64,000 nucleotides of DNA, taken from positions 124,001 to 188,000 of the forward strand of contig DASSJF010000082.1 in the NCBI GenBank assembly GCA_035691305.1. The letters are read 5' to 3'. Below, piece by piece: positions 48,524 to 55,840 of this stretch. Positions within the stretch are counted from its first letter, which is position 1. Each line of letters opens with the position of its first letter. Under the pieces are notes generated by a model, which worked only from the letters and a program-made list of their open reading frames with translations, made no database searches and was not told the origin of the DNA. The position numbers and the translations under genes were made by a program. This DNA is from a bacterium (lineage in GTDB: Bacteria > Sysuimicrobiota > Sysuimicrobiia > Sysuimicrobiales > Segetimicrobiaceae).

Positions 48524-49558
48524 ATGGATTGGGGACGCCGGCGGCGCCCGGTGGACAGCGTGCTCGACACGGCGGGGCTGACCCCGCTCGTCAGGCTTCG
48601 GCGGGTCACCTCGCCGGCATCGGCGGCGGTGTACGGGAAGCTGGAGTTCTTCGGACCCAGCGGGAGCGTGAAGGACCGGATTCTTCCGTTCATCGTGGCC
48701 GAGGCGGAGCGCCGGGGCGAACTGCGCCCGGGGATGATCATCATCGAAGGCACGACCGGGAACACCGGCATCGCGACGGCGATGGTCGGCGCGGCCAAAG
48801 GCTACCGCGTGATGATCGTGATGCCGGCGGGCATGAGCCGCGAGCGGCAGGACGTGATCCGCGCCTACGGCGCGGAGCTGGTGCTCACGCCGGGCGGCGA
48901 GAGCGACGTCGATCTCGTCCTCGAGAAGGTGCGCGAGCTCAAGGCGCGGCACGGTGCGAACATCTGGGAGGTCGGCCAGTTCACGAACGCCGACAACGTG
49001 CGCGCGCATCGGCAGACGACCGGGCCCGAGATCTGGGAGCAAACGGAGGGCCGCGTCGACGCGTTCGTCGCCTCGCAGGGGACCGGCGGCACGCTGACCG
49101 GGGTGGGCGCGTACCTCAAAGAGCGGCGGCCCGACATCCTGTCTTTCGCCGTCGAGCCGGCCGAGTGCGCGATTCTCGCCGGCCGCGCCTGGGGGCCGCA
49201 CCGCATCGAAGGCATCGGCGACGGATTCATTCCGGAGGTCTTGGACCTGAAATGGGTGGACGGCGTCGTGACCGTGTCCTCGGACGACGCGATCGCGATG
49301 GCGCGCCGGCTCGCGCGCGAAGAAGGGATCTTCTGCGGGATCTCCTCCGGCTGCAACGTCGCGGCGTGCCTGAAGCTCGCGCGCCGCTACCCGGCGTTGA
49401 AGACGATCGTCACGATGATCAACGACAACGGGCTGCGCTACCTCACGACGGAACTCTGCGGAGCGGCGCCGGATGTGGCCGTTCCGGACCGCGAGCACGC
49501 GCCGCGGCCCGAGGACGCGCGACGGCTCGCCGCCAAGCGCCTGACGGTCGTCGACTGA
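48524..49558 (+). CDS. cysK: Cysteine synthase-type PLP enzyme
   Basis: PLP-dependent beta-replacement enzyme making cysteine from O-acetylserine and sulfide, or a close relative such as cystathionine beta-synthase without regulatory domains. It has 344 residues with Lys in GPSGSVKDR, the TTGNTGIA loop, the phosphate cup SQGTGGTLTG and SSGCNVAA. The start is ATG 48524 with GGGGGAAT upstream. It is monocistronic and convergent with the next gene. Confidence 0.87.
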   Translation: MDWGRRRRPVDSVLDTAGLTPLVRLRRVTSPASAAVYGKLEFFGPSGSVKDRILPFIVAEAERRGELRPGMIIIEGTTGNTGIATAMVGAAKGYRVMIVMPAGMSRERQDVIRAYGAELVLTPGGESDVDLVLEKVRELKARHGANIWEVGQFTNADNVRAHRQTTGPEIWEQTEGRVDAFVASQGTGGTLTGVGAYLKERRPDILSFAVEPAECAILAGRAWGPHRIEGIGDGFIPEVLDLKWVDGVVTVSSDDAIAMARRLAREEGIFCGISSGCNVAACLKLARRYPALKTIVTMINDNGLRYLTTELCGAAPDVAVPDREHAPRPEDARRLAAKRLTVVD

Positions 49559-49571
49559 CCGCGGACGAACG

Positions 49572-49973
49572 CTAGCGCGTCCGCTCGGCCTCGTGGACGA
49601 TGTTGAGGGCGGTTTGCGCTTCGCCTTCGACGATCCCCCAATCGGCCGCATCGGCGATGTCATGATTGGCGTGCCGCGTCACTTCGTAGATCTTTGCGAG
49701 CGCCGACTTGACGCGCTCGACTTCCTCCGCCGCCATCCGCAGCGCCGCGCGGCCGCCGTCCACCGAGGACACCGACTCCAGCGCCCGGAGGGCGTCGCGG
49801 TACGCCTTGCGCGCCGCAGCCTCGGCCTCCGCCGCCGGTGGACGCCGCCCGGCGCCGCGCTTCGATCCGCCCGCGGCGCCCTTCCGCCCGGCCGCGATTC
49901 GGGCGCCGCACCGGTCGATTCGCTTCTGTAGATAGAGCCGTACCGCGTCAAGGCCGCCGCCCTGGTTCTTCAT
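49572..49973 (-). CDS. Small helical protein with basic linker, unknown
   Basis: A 133-residue protein. Residues 25-48 are Arg/Lys/Gly-rich, and residues 49-130 form an Ala/Glu-rich helical region with heptad-like spacing (AEAEAAARKAYRDALRALE), likely a coiled coil. I recognise no family. The start is ATG 49973 with GAGGAGGACGGG upstream, a strong site that supports it as real. It is the last gene of the minus-strand cluster with the dehalogenase. Confidence 0.68.
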   Translation of the reverse strand: MKNQGGGLDAVRLYLQKRIDRCGARIAAGRKGAAGGSKRGAGRRPPAAEAEAAARKAYRDALRALESVSSVDGGRAALRMAAEEVERVKSALAKIYEVTRHANHDIADAADWGIVEGEAQTALNIVHEAERTR

Positions 49974-50005
49974 CCCGTCCTCCTCAGGTATCGCCGTGAG
50001 CGTGG

Positions 50006-50668
50006 TTAGCCGCTGACGTGATCGACAAGCTCTTCGAGGTCGCGCACGATCAGGTCCGGTGCGAATCCCAGCCGCTCGGCCGGTGCGCCGGCCCGGTTGA
50101 CCCAGGCCACGGGCAGGCCGAACGACTTCGCCCCGGCGGCGTCCCACGCGTTCGACGACACAAACAGCATCGCCGGCCGGGGAAGCCCGAGCCGCCGCTC
50201 CGCCAGCGCGTAGACGGCGGGGATCGGCTTGTAGGTCTTGACCTCGTCGACGCTGATGACGTGCGCGAACAAGTGGTTGAGCTCCGCGGCGCGCAGCGCA
50301 CGGTCCAGCATCCGCGGGCTACCGTTCGACAGCACGGCGAAGACGGGCGGGCTCAACTGTCCCAACGCCGCCGCCACCTCGGGGTAGGGGAGCAGAGTCA
50401 GCCACGCGTCCATGAGGCGCCGCCGCGCCGCCGGGTCCACCGAAAGCCCCAGCCGCTCAAGCGTGAAGTCGAGCGCCTCGCCGGTCACGGTCCAGAAATC
50501 CTGGTAACGGCCCATCGCGGCCCGCAGCCACGTGTATTCAAGCTGTTTCTGGCGCCAGGCGGCGACGAACGATTCCGGGCCGCCCGTCTCCGCGGCGCCG
50601 AGCCGGTCGAGCGAACGGACGTCGAGCAGCGTGCCATACAGATCGAACACCAGCGCCTCAACCCTCAT
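50006..50668 (-). CDS. L-2-haloacid dehalogenase-type HAD hydrolase
   Basis: A 220-residue HAD protein of the type II haloacid dehalogenase branch: nucleophile Asp9 in VFDLYGTLLD, the serine/asparagine motif LSNGSPRML, Lys in VKTYKP, and FVSSNAWDAAGAKSFG, whose SSNxWDxxGA signature marks the haloacid group. It would displace a halogen from a 2-haloacid to give a 2-hydroxyacid, or act on a phosphate ester. The start is ATG 50668 with GGGAGG upstream. Confidence 0.88.
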   Translation of the reverse strand: MRVEALVFDLYGTLLDVRSLDRLGAAETGGPESFVAAWRQKQLEYTWLRAAMGRYQDFWTVTGEALDFTLERLGLSVDPAARRRLMDAWLTLLPYPEVAAALGQLSPPVFAVLSNGSPRMLDRALRAAELNHLFAHVISVDEVKTYKPIPAVYALAERRLGLPRPAMLFVSSNAWDAAGAKSFGLPVAWVNRAGAPAERLGFAPDLIVRDLEELVDHVSG

Positions 50669-50730
50669 CGAGGCCTCCCGCGTTCGACGCCGGCGCATCC
50701 CGCCGGCTGGTTCCCGTCGGGGGTGCCGGT

Positions 50731-51279
50731 CTAGATCTCGTGCCGGTTCTGCTGGTCCGGCTGTCCCAGGCCGAGCATCTCGACCAGTTTCCCGAATCCG
50801 TCGGCGAGCGCCATGAACGCGCCGAGCTCGATCAGCTCCTCATCACTGAACTGCGCCTTCCACCGCCGGAGATGCTCGTCGCCGATCGAGCGGTAGTCTT
50901 GGGTGAACAGCGCCGCCATCTCCAACGCCGCGCGCTCTCGGGGCGTGAACACCGGGTTCCCGGGGTCCGACGTCGCGTCGAGCTTGGCCTCGTCGAGGCC
51001 CATCTGCTCCGCCACGGCGGAGCGGACGGTGCTTCAGTAGCTGCACGTGCGCAGCCGGGCCATGCGTACGCGCATCAGCTCCTTCAGCGGATGCCCGACG
51101 ATCCCGCCGTAGAACATGTCCTGCCATCCTGAGTAGAAGGCGCGCAGCGCGACCGGGTGCCGCGCCAGGATGCGGAGCAGCGTCGGGTTGGGCGCGCCGC
51201 GCCTGGCGGCATCGGCGAAGGCCTGCCGGACGTCGTCACTTAGATCGGGTTCTTTCACGGGCGCGATGCGAACGGTCAT
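50731..51279 (-). CDS. AhpD/carboxymuconolactone-decarboxylase-like protein with in-frame TGA, probable selenoprotein (CxxU)
   Basis: Read through one TGA at 51036-51034, this frame gives 182 residues. Residues 1-81 (MTVRIAPVKEPDLSDDVRQA at the start) and 83-182 form one continuous peroxidase/decarboxylase-like helical domain. The family redox motif, normally CxxC in a context such as CxYCxxxRS, reads C79-S-Y-U82-STVRS, so the TGA falls exactly on the resolving-cysteine position. A SECIS-like hairpin follows immediately (separate entry). The start ATG 51279 has a strong AGGAGGACG site. Selenocysteine would make it a thiol/selenol peroxidase or disulfide reductase. A nonsense mutation or a sequencing error at a TGC codon is the alternative. 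Confidence 0.78.
51006..51036 (-). promoter_or_regulatory. SECIS-like hairpin directly after the in-frame TGA
   Basis: Ten bases after the TGA, GCUCCGC (51023-51017) pairs perfectly with GCGGAGC (51012-51006) across the tetraloop CGUG. The loop guanine lies 19 bases after the UGA and is the second loop base, matching the bacterial pattern of a G in the first two loop positions at the distance seen in E. coli formate dehydrogenase SECIS. SelB would bind it to recruit Sec-tRNA. Confidence 0.6.
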
Positions 51280-51304
51280 GGGCGTCCTCCTAGTCGTTTG
51301 GCCG

Positions 51305-52027
51305 TCACGGCACCGAGACCCCCAGCACGTTGTGCGTCGTGACCAGCCGGGCCACCAACCCCGATGCCTTCGCGTCCTCGACGAACCCGCGGAGGAACTC
51401 GGCACCGTCCGCGCCCCGCCGGCGCGGCGTCCCGATCGACTGCTGCACCCCGGTCACCTGACCGTCGAGAATCCGCGACCCGGGCAGCGCGTCCGCCGCC
51501 GCGACGAGCCGCGGCTTGAGGCACGCCAGCGCCTCGAGCTTGTCCTCGGTGAAGAGCCTGACCGACTTCTCGATGCCCTCGGCGCGGACGAGCGCCGCCC
51601 GCCGCAGGGTGCGGCTGAGGAACAGGTCGTACGCGCTCTTTCCGGAGACCGCGATCCGGACGTCCTCCCGGTCCACATCCGCGATCGTCCGGATCGGCGA
51701 ACCGGCCGGCACGAGATACGTCACCGGGATCTCGAGGTACGCCGGGCTGAACGCGATCTCGGCGGCGCGCTGCGGCTCGTTGCCGAGAAACGCGATGTCC
51801 CAGCGGTCGTCCCGCACCGCGTCCGCGAGCGGTCCCGCCTGCGGAAACCGCACGAACTCGACCCGGACGGCGAGGCGGCGCGCGATCTCCCGGCCGAGGT
51901 CGGGCGCGACGCCCCGCGACGCGCCGTCCGGCGCGTCGGCGAGCACGAGGAGGAAGTTTCCATAGTTGAGCCCAACGCGGAGCGTGCCCGAGGGCGCGAG
52001 CGCCGCGCGGGCGTCAGGAGTGGCCAA
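51305..52027 (-). CDS. Family-3 solute-binding-like protein without signal peptide
   Basis: A 240-residue type II periplasmic-binding fold of the amino-acid type: TLRVGLNYGNFLLV at the start, GVAPDLGREIARRLAVRVEFVRF, WDIAFLGNEPQRAAEIAFSPAYL and the hinge segment EDVRIAVSGKSAYDL. The N terminus MATPDARAALAPS is not a signal peptide, so the protein is probably cytoplasmic and may act as a sensor or enzyme. The ATG at 52027 lies inside the end of the SDR gene. No permease gene is near. Confidence 0.8.
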   Translation of the reverse strand: MATPDARAALAPSGTLRVGLNYGNFLLVLADAPDGASRGVAPDLGREIARRLAVRVEFVRFPQAGPLADAVRDDRWDIAFLGNEPQRAAEIAFSPAYLEIPVTYLVPAGSPIRTIADVDREDVRIAVSGKSAYDLFLSRTLRRAALVRAEGIEKSVRLFTEDKLEALACLKPRLVAAADALPGSRILDGQVTGVQQSIGTPRRRGADGAEFLRGFVEDAKASGLVARLVTTHNVLGVSVP

Positions 52028-52790
52028 TGTAGTCCATCCGGCCGCCGTCGACGGTGAGGATCTGCGCGGTCACAAAACTCGACTCCGGCGCGGCCAGAAA
52101 CGCGACCGCGTTCGCCACGTCCTCCGGGGCGCCGACCCGGCCGACCATTGCCAGGCCGGCGAGGTTGCCGACCAGATCGCGCAGCTGCTGCTCGGAGCGG
52201 TGTTCCCTGACCATGTCGGTCATGATGAACCCGGGCGCCACGGCGTTGACGGTGATGCCGTGCGGCCCGAGCTCCATCGCGAGGCGGCGCGTGAGCACCG
52301 ATACCGCGGCCTTGGTCATCGCGTAGAACGTCAGGCCGGTCCGCGCCGTGCCGTTCCCGGCCACGGAGCTGATGTTAATGATCCGGCCGTAGCGCCGCTG
52401 CTTCATCGCGGGCGCTACAGCGCGCGTCGCGTGCACTACGCCGTCCACGTTGGTGCGGCGCATTTGTTCGAACCGGGCCGGGTCGAACGTCTCGAGCGTG
52501 GCGTGGACAGACACGCCGGCGTTGTTGACGAGGATGGATACCGGTCCCAGCTCCGCGGCGGCGCGGTCGACCATCGCCTGAACTTGCCCGGCGTCGCCGA
52601 CGTCGGCCCGTACCGCGATGGCGCGGCCGCCGGCGCCGCGTATCTCGCCCGACACGGCCTCGGCCTCGTCCTCTCGACTGCGGTAGTTCACGCACACGGC
52701 GGCGCCGTCCCGCGCGAGGCGCACAGCGATCGCCCGGCCGAGGCCGCGCGACCCGCCGGTGACCAGCGCCGTCTGTCCCCGCAGGCTCAT
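52014..52790 (-). CDS. Short-chain dehydrogenase, 3-oxoacyl-ACP reductase-like
   Basis: A 258-residue SDR: cofactor loop TGGSRGLGRA, NNAG, catalytic serine in NISSVAGNG and YAMTK (Tyr and Lys). It resembles FabG, but its setting between a MOSC gene and a binding-protein-like gene argues against fatty-acid synthesis. The ATG at 52790 overlaps the MOSC stop (ATGA). Confidence 0.9.
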   Translation of the reverse strand: MSLRGQTALVTGGSRGLGRAIAVRLARDGAAVCVNYRSREDEAEAVSGEIRGAGGRAIAVRADVGDAGQVQAMVDRAAAELGPVSILVNNAGVSVHATLETFDPARFEQMRRTNVDGVVHATRAVAPAMKQRRYGRIINISSVAGNGTARTGLTFYAMTKAAVSVLTRRLAMELGPHGITVNAVAPGFIMTDMVREHRSEQQLRDLVGNLAGLAMVGRVGAPEDVANAVAFLAAPESSFVTAQILTVDGGRMDYIGHS

Positions 52791-53488
52791 GGAGAGCGTG
52801 ATATTCGGCTCAGGAAGTGCGCTTTCCATTTTTCGGGCAGGGCCGGCACGCGGACGGCACGGGCCAGCAGCCCGCGGTCGGCCCAGGGATGCCCGTAGAG
52901 GCGGGCCACGTCGGCGACCGTGACCCCGTGCGGGTCGGGTTCGAGCAGTTCGATCGCGTCGCCCGCCTGCACCATTCCTTCGCGGACGACGGCGAGGTAG
53001 AAACCCGTGCGTCCGCTGGCGAGGAACCGTTTGCCGAAGTCCGGACGGTCGAATTTCGCGGCCAGCTTGTAGCAGGGGACACGCGGCTCGGTCACCCGCA
53101 CTTCCGCCGTCCCGACACGGAACCGGTCGCCGATGTTGACGTGGTCTTCGTCCATCCACTCCGCCGTGAAGTTTTCGCCGAACATGCCCCACGGCAGCGT
53201 CATCTCCGGGAATTCCGGGCGCCAAAACGCGTAGTGCTGCACCGGGTAGACATAGGCGGCCTTGCTCGGGCCGCCGTGCACCCGAAGGTCGGCCTGCCGG
53301 TCGCCGTCCAGGTTGAGCGTCCGCAGCCGCACCGCTCCCTCGACCGGCTCTTTGAAGATCGCGGTCCTGACCCGCCGGCCGGCGTGGCTCACCGTGCGGG
53401 GCCGGGCGACGTTCACCGAGACGATGCGCAAGGGCGGTTGACTCCCACACGATAAGGTACGGGACTCGGTGCTGTAGTCTTCGCTCAC
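52787..53488 (-). CDS. MOSC-domain protein (YiiM-like)
   Basis: A 233-residue MOSC-family protein. The conserved cysteine is Cys139 in EPRVPCYKLAAKF, after the segments LRVHGGPSKAAYVYP and GMFGENFTAE. Such proteins bind molybdenum cofactor and handle sulfur, and YiiM reduces N-hydroxylated compounds. That suits a genome segment with two molybdenum hydroxylases. The start at GTG 53488 is uncertain; the domain begins near residue 20. It heads the four-gene minus operon that includes the AhpD-like gene. Confidence 0.87.
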   Translation of the reverse strand: MSEDYSTESRTLSCGSQPPLRIVSVNVARPRTVSHAGRRVRTAIFKEPVEGAVRLRTLNLDGDRQADLRVHGGPSKAAYVYPVQHYAFWRPEFPEMTLPWGMFGENFTAEWMDEDHVNIGDRFRVGTAEVRVTEPRVPCYKLAAKFDRPDFGKRFLASGRTGFYLAVVREGMVQAGDAIELLEPDPHGVTVADVARLYGHPWADRGLLARAVRVPALPEKWKAHFLSRISRSP

Positions 53489-53566
53489 ACCTGTCCGTTA
53501 CGCCTGTAACAAACCGCGCCCTCGCGAGACTAATTCCACAGACCGATCGAGAATGGAGGGAAGAGA

Positions 53567-53743
53567 ATGAAGTCGTTCCGGAAGGCGTTCGCGCTGTTTG
53601 CAGTGGCAGCGGTGTTGGTGGTGACCGGCACGTTCGTGCAGAAGACGATGCAGGGTCTGCTTCCCGTCGAGCACGACCGCAGCGGGGTCATCTACGACCA
53701 TGACAGCCGCACCGCGGTGATCGTTGAGCACGACCGCAACTAA
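53567..53743 (+). CDS. Small exported or membrane-anchored protein with repeated (V/Y)(E/D)HD motif
   Basis: A 58-residue reading frame from ATG 53567 (GGAGGG at 53555-53560) to TAA 53741. A hydrophobic helix or signal segment covers residues 7-24 (AFALFAVAAVLVVTGTFV). The tail repeats a short charged unit three times: VEHDRS, YDHDSR and VEHDRN, separated by hydrophobic spacers. I know no family for it. It lies just upstream of the sigma/anti-sigma pair and is followed by a 13-bp hairpin, so it may be its own transcript. Confidence 0.68.
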   Translation: MKSFRKAFALFAVAAVLVVTGTFVQKTMQGLLPVEHDRSGVIYDHDSRTAVIVEHDRN

Positions 53744-53766
53744 CGCCTGATCGTCCCGGCGCCGCC

Positions 53767-53799
53767 GCGGCCCTCCCGGCCATCCCCCGGGAGGGCCGC
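53767..53799 (+). terminator. GC hairpin after the small protein gene
   Basis: GCGGCCCTCCCGG (53767-53779) pairs perfectly with 53787-53799 around a 7-base loop, 24 bases after the stop. No T-run follows, so termination would be weak; it may instead stabilise the short RNA. Confidence 0.55.
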
Positions 53800-53848
53800 C
53801 CGGTCTCGGATCGCAGGACTCGTCCCCGTCTTCTTGGAACGCCCCGGT

Positions 53849-54514
53849 GTGTCCGACGAACGCGACTCCGCCGCCGTGCGACCGCCGGTTGGCGACGCCG
53901 AGATGGTTGCGCGGCTTCGCGCCGGCGACGACGCGGCGTTTCTCGATCTCGTGGACCACTACGGACCGGCGATGATGCGACTGGCCTCCATGCACCTGTC
54001 CCGCGCCGTGGCGGAGGACGTCGTGCAGGACGCTTGGCTTGGCGTGCTGCGGGGAATCGGGCGGTTCGAGCAGCGGAGCACGCTCAAGACGTGGGTCTTC
54101 AGCATCCTCATGAACCGCGTGCGCACGGAAGCGCAGCGCGAAGGCCGCAGTCTCCCATTTTCAGCCCTCGAAGCGGCGGCCGAGGGCGGCGAGCCCGCGC
54201 TGCCGGCCGAGCGGTTCCTCGCGGCCGACCATCCCCGGTGGCCGCATCATTGGGCGGCGCCGCCGAAGAGTTGGGGCGCGTCGCCGGAAAACCGGCTGCT
54301 CGCCGCGGAGGTGCGGGCGGAGATTCAGCGCGCGATTGACGCGCTGCCGCCGGGCCAGCGGGAAGTGATCACGCTGACGGACGTCGAGGGATGGAGCGCG
54401 GACGAGGTATCGGAACTCCTTCGGATCACGCCGGTCAATCAACGGGTGCTGCTCCATCGCGCCAGATCCAAGGTGCGGCACGCGCTCGAACGATACTTCG
54501 AGGAGGTCGACTGA
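53849..54514 (+). CDS. ECF-type RNA polymerase sigma factor
   Basis: A 221-residue sigma factor. Region 2 reads VVQDAWLGVLRGIGRFEQRSTLKTWVFSILMNRV (about 58-92) and region 4 LPPGQREVITLTDVEGWSADEVSELLRIT. The linker between them is unusually long and carries PRWPHHWAAPPKSWG, a feature of one ECF subgroup. GTG 53849 is given; TTG 53834 adds five residues and neither has a clear ribosome site. It overlaps its anti-sigma gene by one base (TGATG). Confidence 0.9.
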   Translation: MSDERDSAAVRPPVGDAEMVARLRAGDDAAFLDLVDHYGPAMMRLASMHLSRAVAEDVVQDAWLGVLRGIGRFEQRSTLKTWVFSILMNRVRTEAQREGRSLPFSALEAAAEGGEPALPAERFLAADHPRWPHHWAAPPKSWGASPENRLLAAEVRAEIQRAIDALPPGQREVITLTDVEGWSADEVSELLRITPVNQRVLLHRARSKVRHALERYFEEVD

Positions 54515-54771
54515 TGCCGTCGCCGGATGAGATGACCTGCCGCGATTTGGTCGAGACGGTCACGGAGTACCTCGAAGGAACACTGGGCGCCGCGGATCGC
54601 GCGCGCTTCGAAGCGCACGTCGCCGAATGTCCGCCCTGCCGGGACTACCTCGAACAGATGCGGGACACGGTGTCCGCTCTCGGCCGGCTGCCACGCGAGT
54701 CGATCTCCGAGGACGCGAAGCGCGGCCTCCTCGACGCGTTCCGGAACTGGAAGAGGCGCCTGCCCCCATAG
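54514..54771 (+). CDS. Soluble zinc anti-sigma factor (zf-HC2)
   Basis: An 85-residue putative zinc-finger anti-sigma protein with HxxxCxxC as HVAECPPC, preceded by the cysteine in MTCRDLVE. There is no membrane helix, so it should be cytoplasmic and could respond to redox or zinc like RsrA-type proteins. The start is ATG 54514 after AGGAGG. It presumably holds the preceding sigma factor inactive. Confidence 0.88.
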   Translation: MPSPDEMTCRDLVETVTEYLEGTLGAADRARFEAHVAECPPCRDYLEQMRDTVSALGRLPRESISEDAKRGLLDAFRNWKRRLPP

Positions 54772-54825
54772 CGCGGACGCTCGAAGAGGACCGGGCGCGC
54801 GTCGCTGCGAACCCCGATCCTGTCC

Positions 54826-55809
54826 ATGCCGACGCCGCGCGTCTACCTCACGCAGCCCATACCGGACGGCGCGCTCGCGCGGCTCCGGAGCCTCGGGGCG
54901 GTGGAGATGTTCGGCGATCCCCTGACGATCGCGCCGCGCGACCGGCTGCTGGCCGGGGTCCGCGAGGCGGACGTGCTCTTCTGTCTGCTTCACGACCGCG
55001 TCGACGCGGAGGTGCTGGCCGCCGGCGCACGGTTGCGGCTCGTCGCGTGTATGGCGATCATCCCCGCGAACATCGACCTCGCCGCGGCGACCGTGCGCGG
55101 CATCCCCGTGACCGTAATCCCGCCGCTGGTGACCGAGGCCACGGCCGACGTCAACATGGCGCTTCTGCTCGCGGTCGCGCGCCGGATCGTCGAGGGCGAC
55201 CGGCTGCTGCGCGCGGGGGTCTTTCCCGGCTCGCAGTCGACGCATCTCGTCGGCGGCACCGTCCACGGCAAGACGATCGGCATCGTCGGCTTCGGCGCGA
55301 TCGGGCGGGAGGTGGCCAAGCGCGCCCGCGGCTTCGGGATGCGCGTGCTCTACATGAAGCGCACCCGCCTGCCGGAATCGGAGGAGCGCGCGCTCGGGAT
55401 CGAGTGGGCGCCGCTGGATGACCTGCTGCGTGCGTCGGATTTCGTGTCCGTCAACGCGCTCTTCACGCCGGAGACGCGGCACCTGATCGGCGAGCGCGAG
55501 CTCGGGCTCATGAAGCCGAGCGCCTACCTCATCAACACCTCGCGGGGACCGCTCGTCGACGAGGCGGCGCTCGTCGGGGCGCTGCGGGAGCGGCGGATCG
55601 CCGGGGCCGGCCTCGACGTCTACGAGCACGAACCGAGGGTTACCCGGGAGCTGATCGAGATGTCGAACGTCGTCCTGACGCCGCACGTCGGCAGCGCGGA
55701 CCGAGAGACCCGCGAGCGGATCGCCGGAGTCGTCGTCGACAACGTCGAGGCATGGCTGCGCGGGGACCGCCCCCCGAACGTGGCCAATCCCGAGGTCTAC
55801 GCGCGGTAA
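54826..55809 (+). CDS. D-isomer-specific 2-hydroxyacid dehydrogenase
   Basis: A 327-residue NAD(P)-dependent reductase of 2-oxoacids, phosphoglycerate dehydrogenase/glyoxylate reductase group. The cofactor loop is GIVGFGAIGREVA, the substrate arginine lies in NTSRGPLVDEAAL and the catalytic histidine in LTPHVGSAD. ATG 54826 is used. It begins 54 bases after the anti-sigma gene and ends 31 bases before the binding-protein gene, so it may belong to either transcript. Confidence 0.9.
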   Translation: MPTPRVYLTQPIPDGALARLRSLGAVEMFGDPLTIAPRDRLLAGVREADVLFCLLHDRVDAEVLAAGARLRLVACMAIIPANIDLAAATVRGIPVTVIPPLVTEATADVNMALLLAVARRIVEGDRLLRAGVFPGSQSTHLVGGTVHGKTIGIVGFGAIGREVAKRARGFGMRVLYMKRTRLPESEERALGIEWAPLDDLLRASDFVSVNALFTPETRHLIGERELGLMKPSAYLINTSRGPLVDEAALVGALRERRIAGAGLDVYEHEPRVTRELIEMSNVVLTPHVGSADRETRERIAGVVVDNVEAWLRGDRPPNVANPEVYAR

Positions 55810-55840
55810 GCATTCGGCCGCGCAGTAGGGGGAGGGGCGG

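Noticed and set aside
50731-51279. AhpD-like gene as a plain pseudogene or two separate genes
   Set aside because: The break is one TGA exactly at the redox cysteine, both halves are intact, and a SECIS-like hairpin follows. A point nonsense mutation cannot be excluded, but it is the less economical reading.
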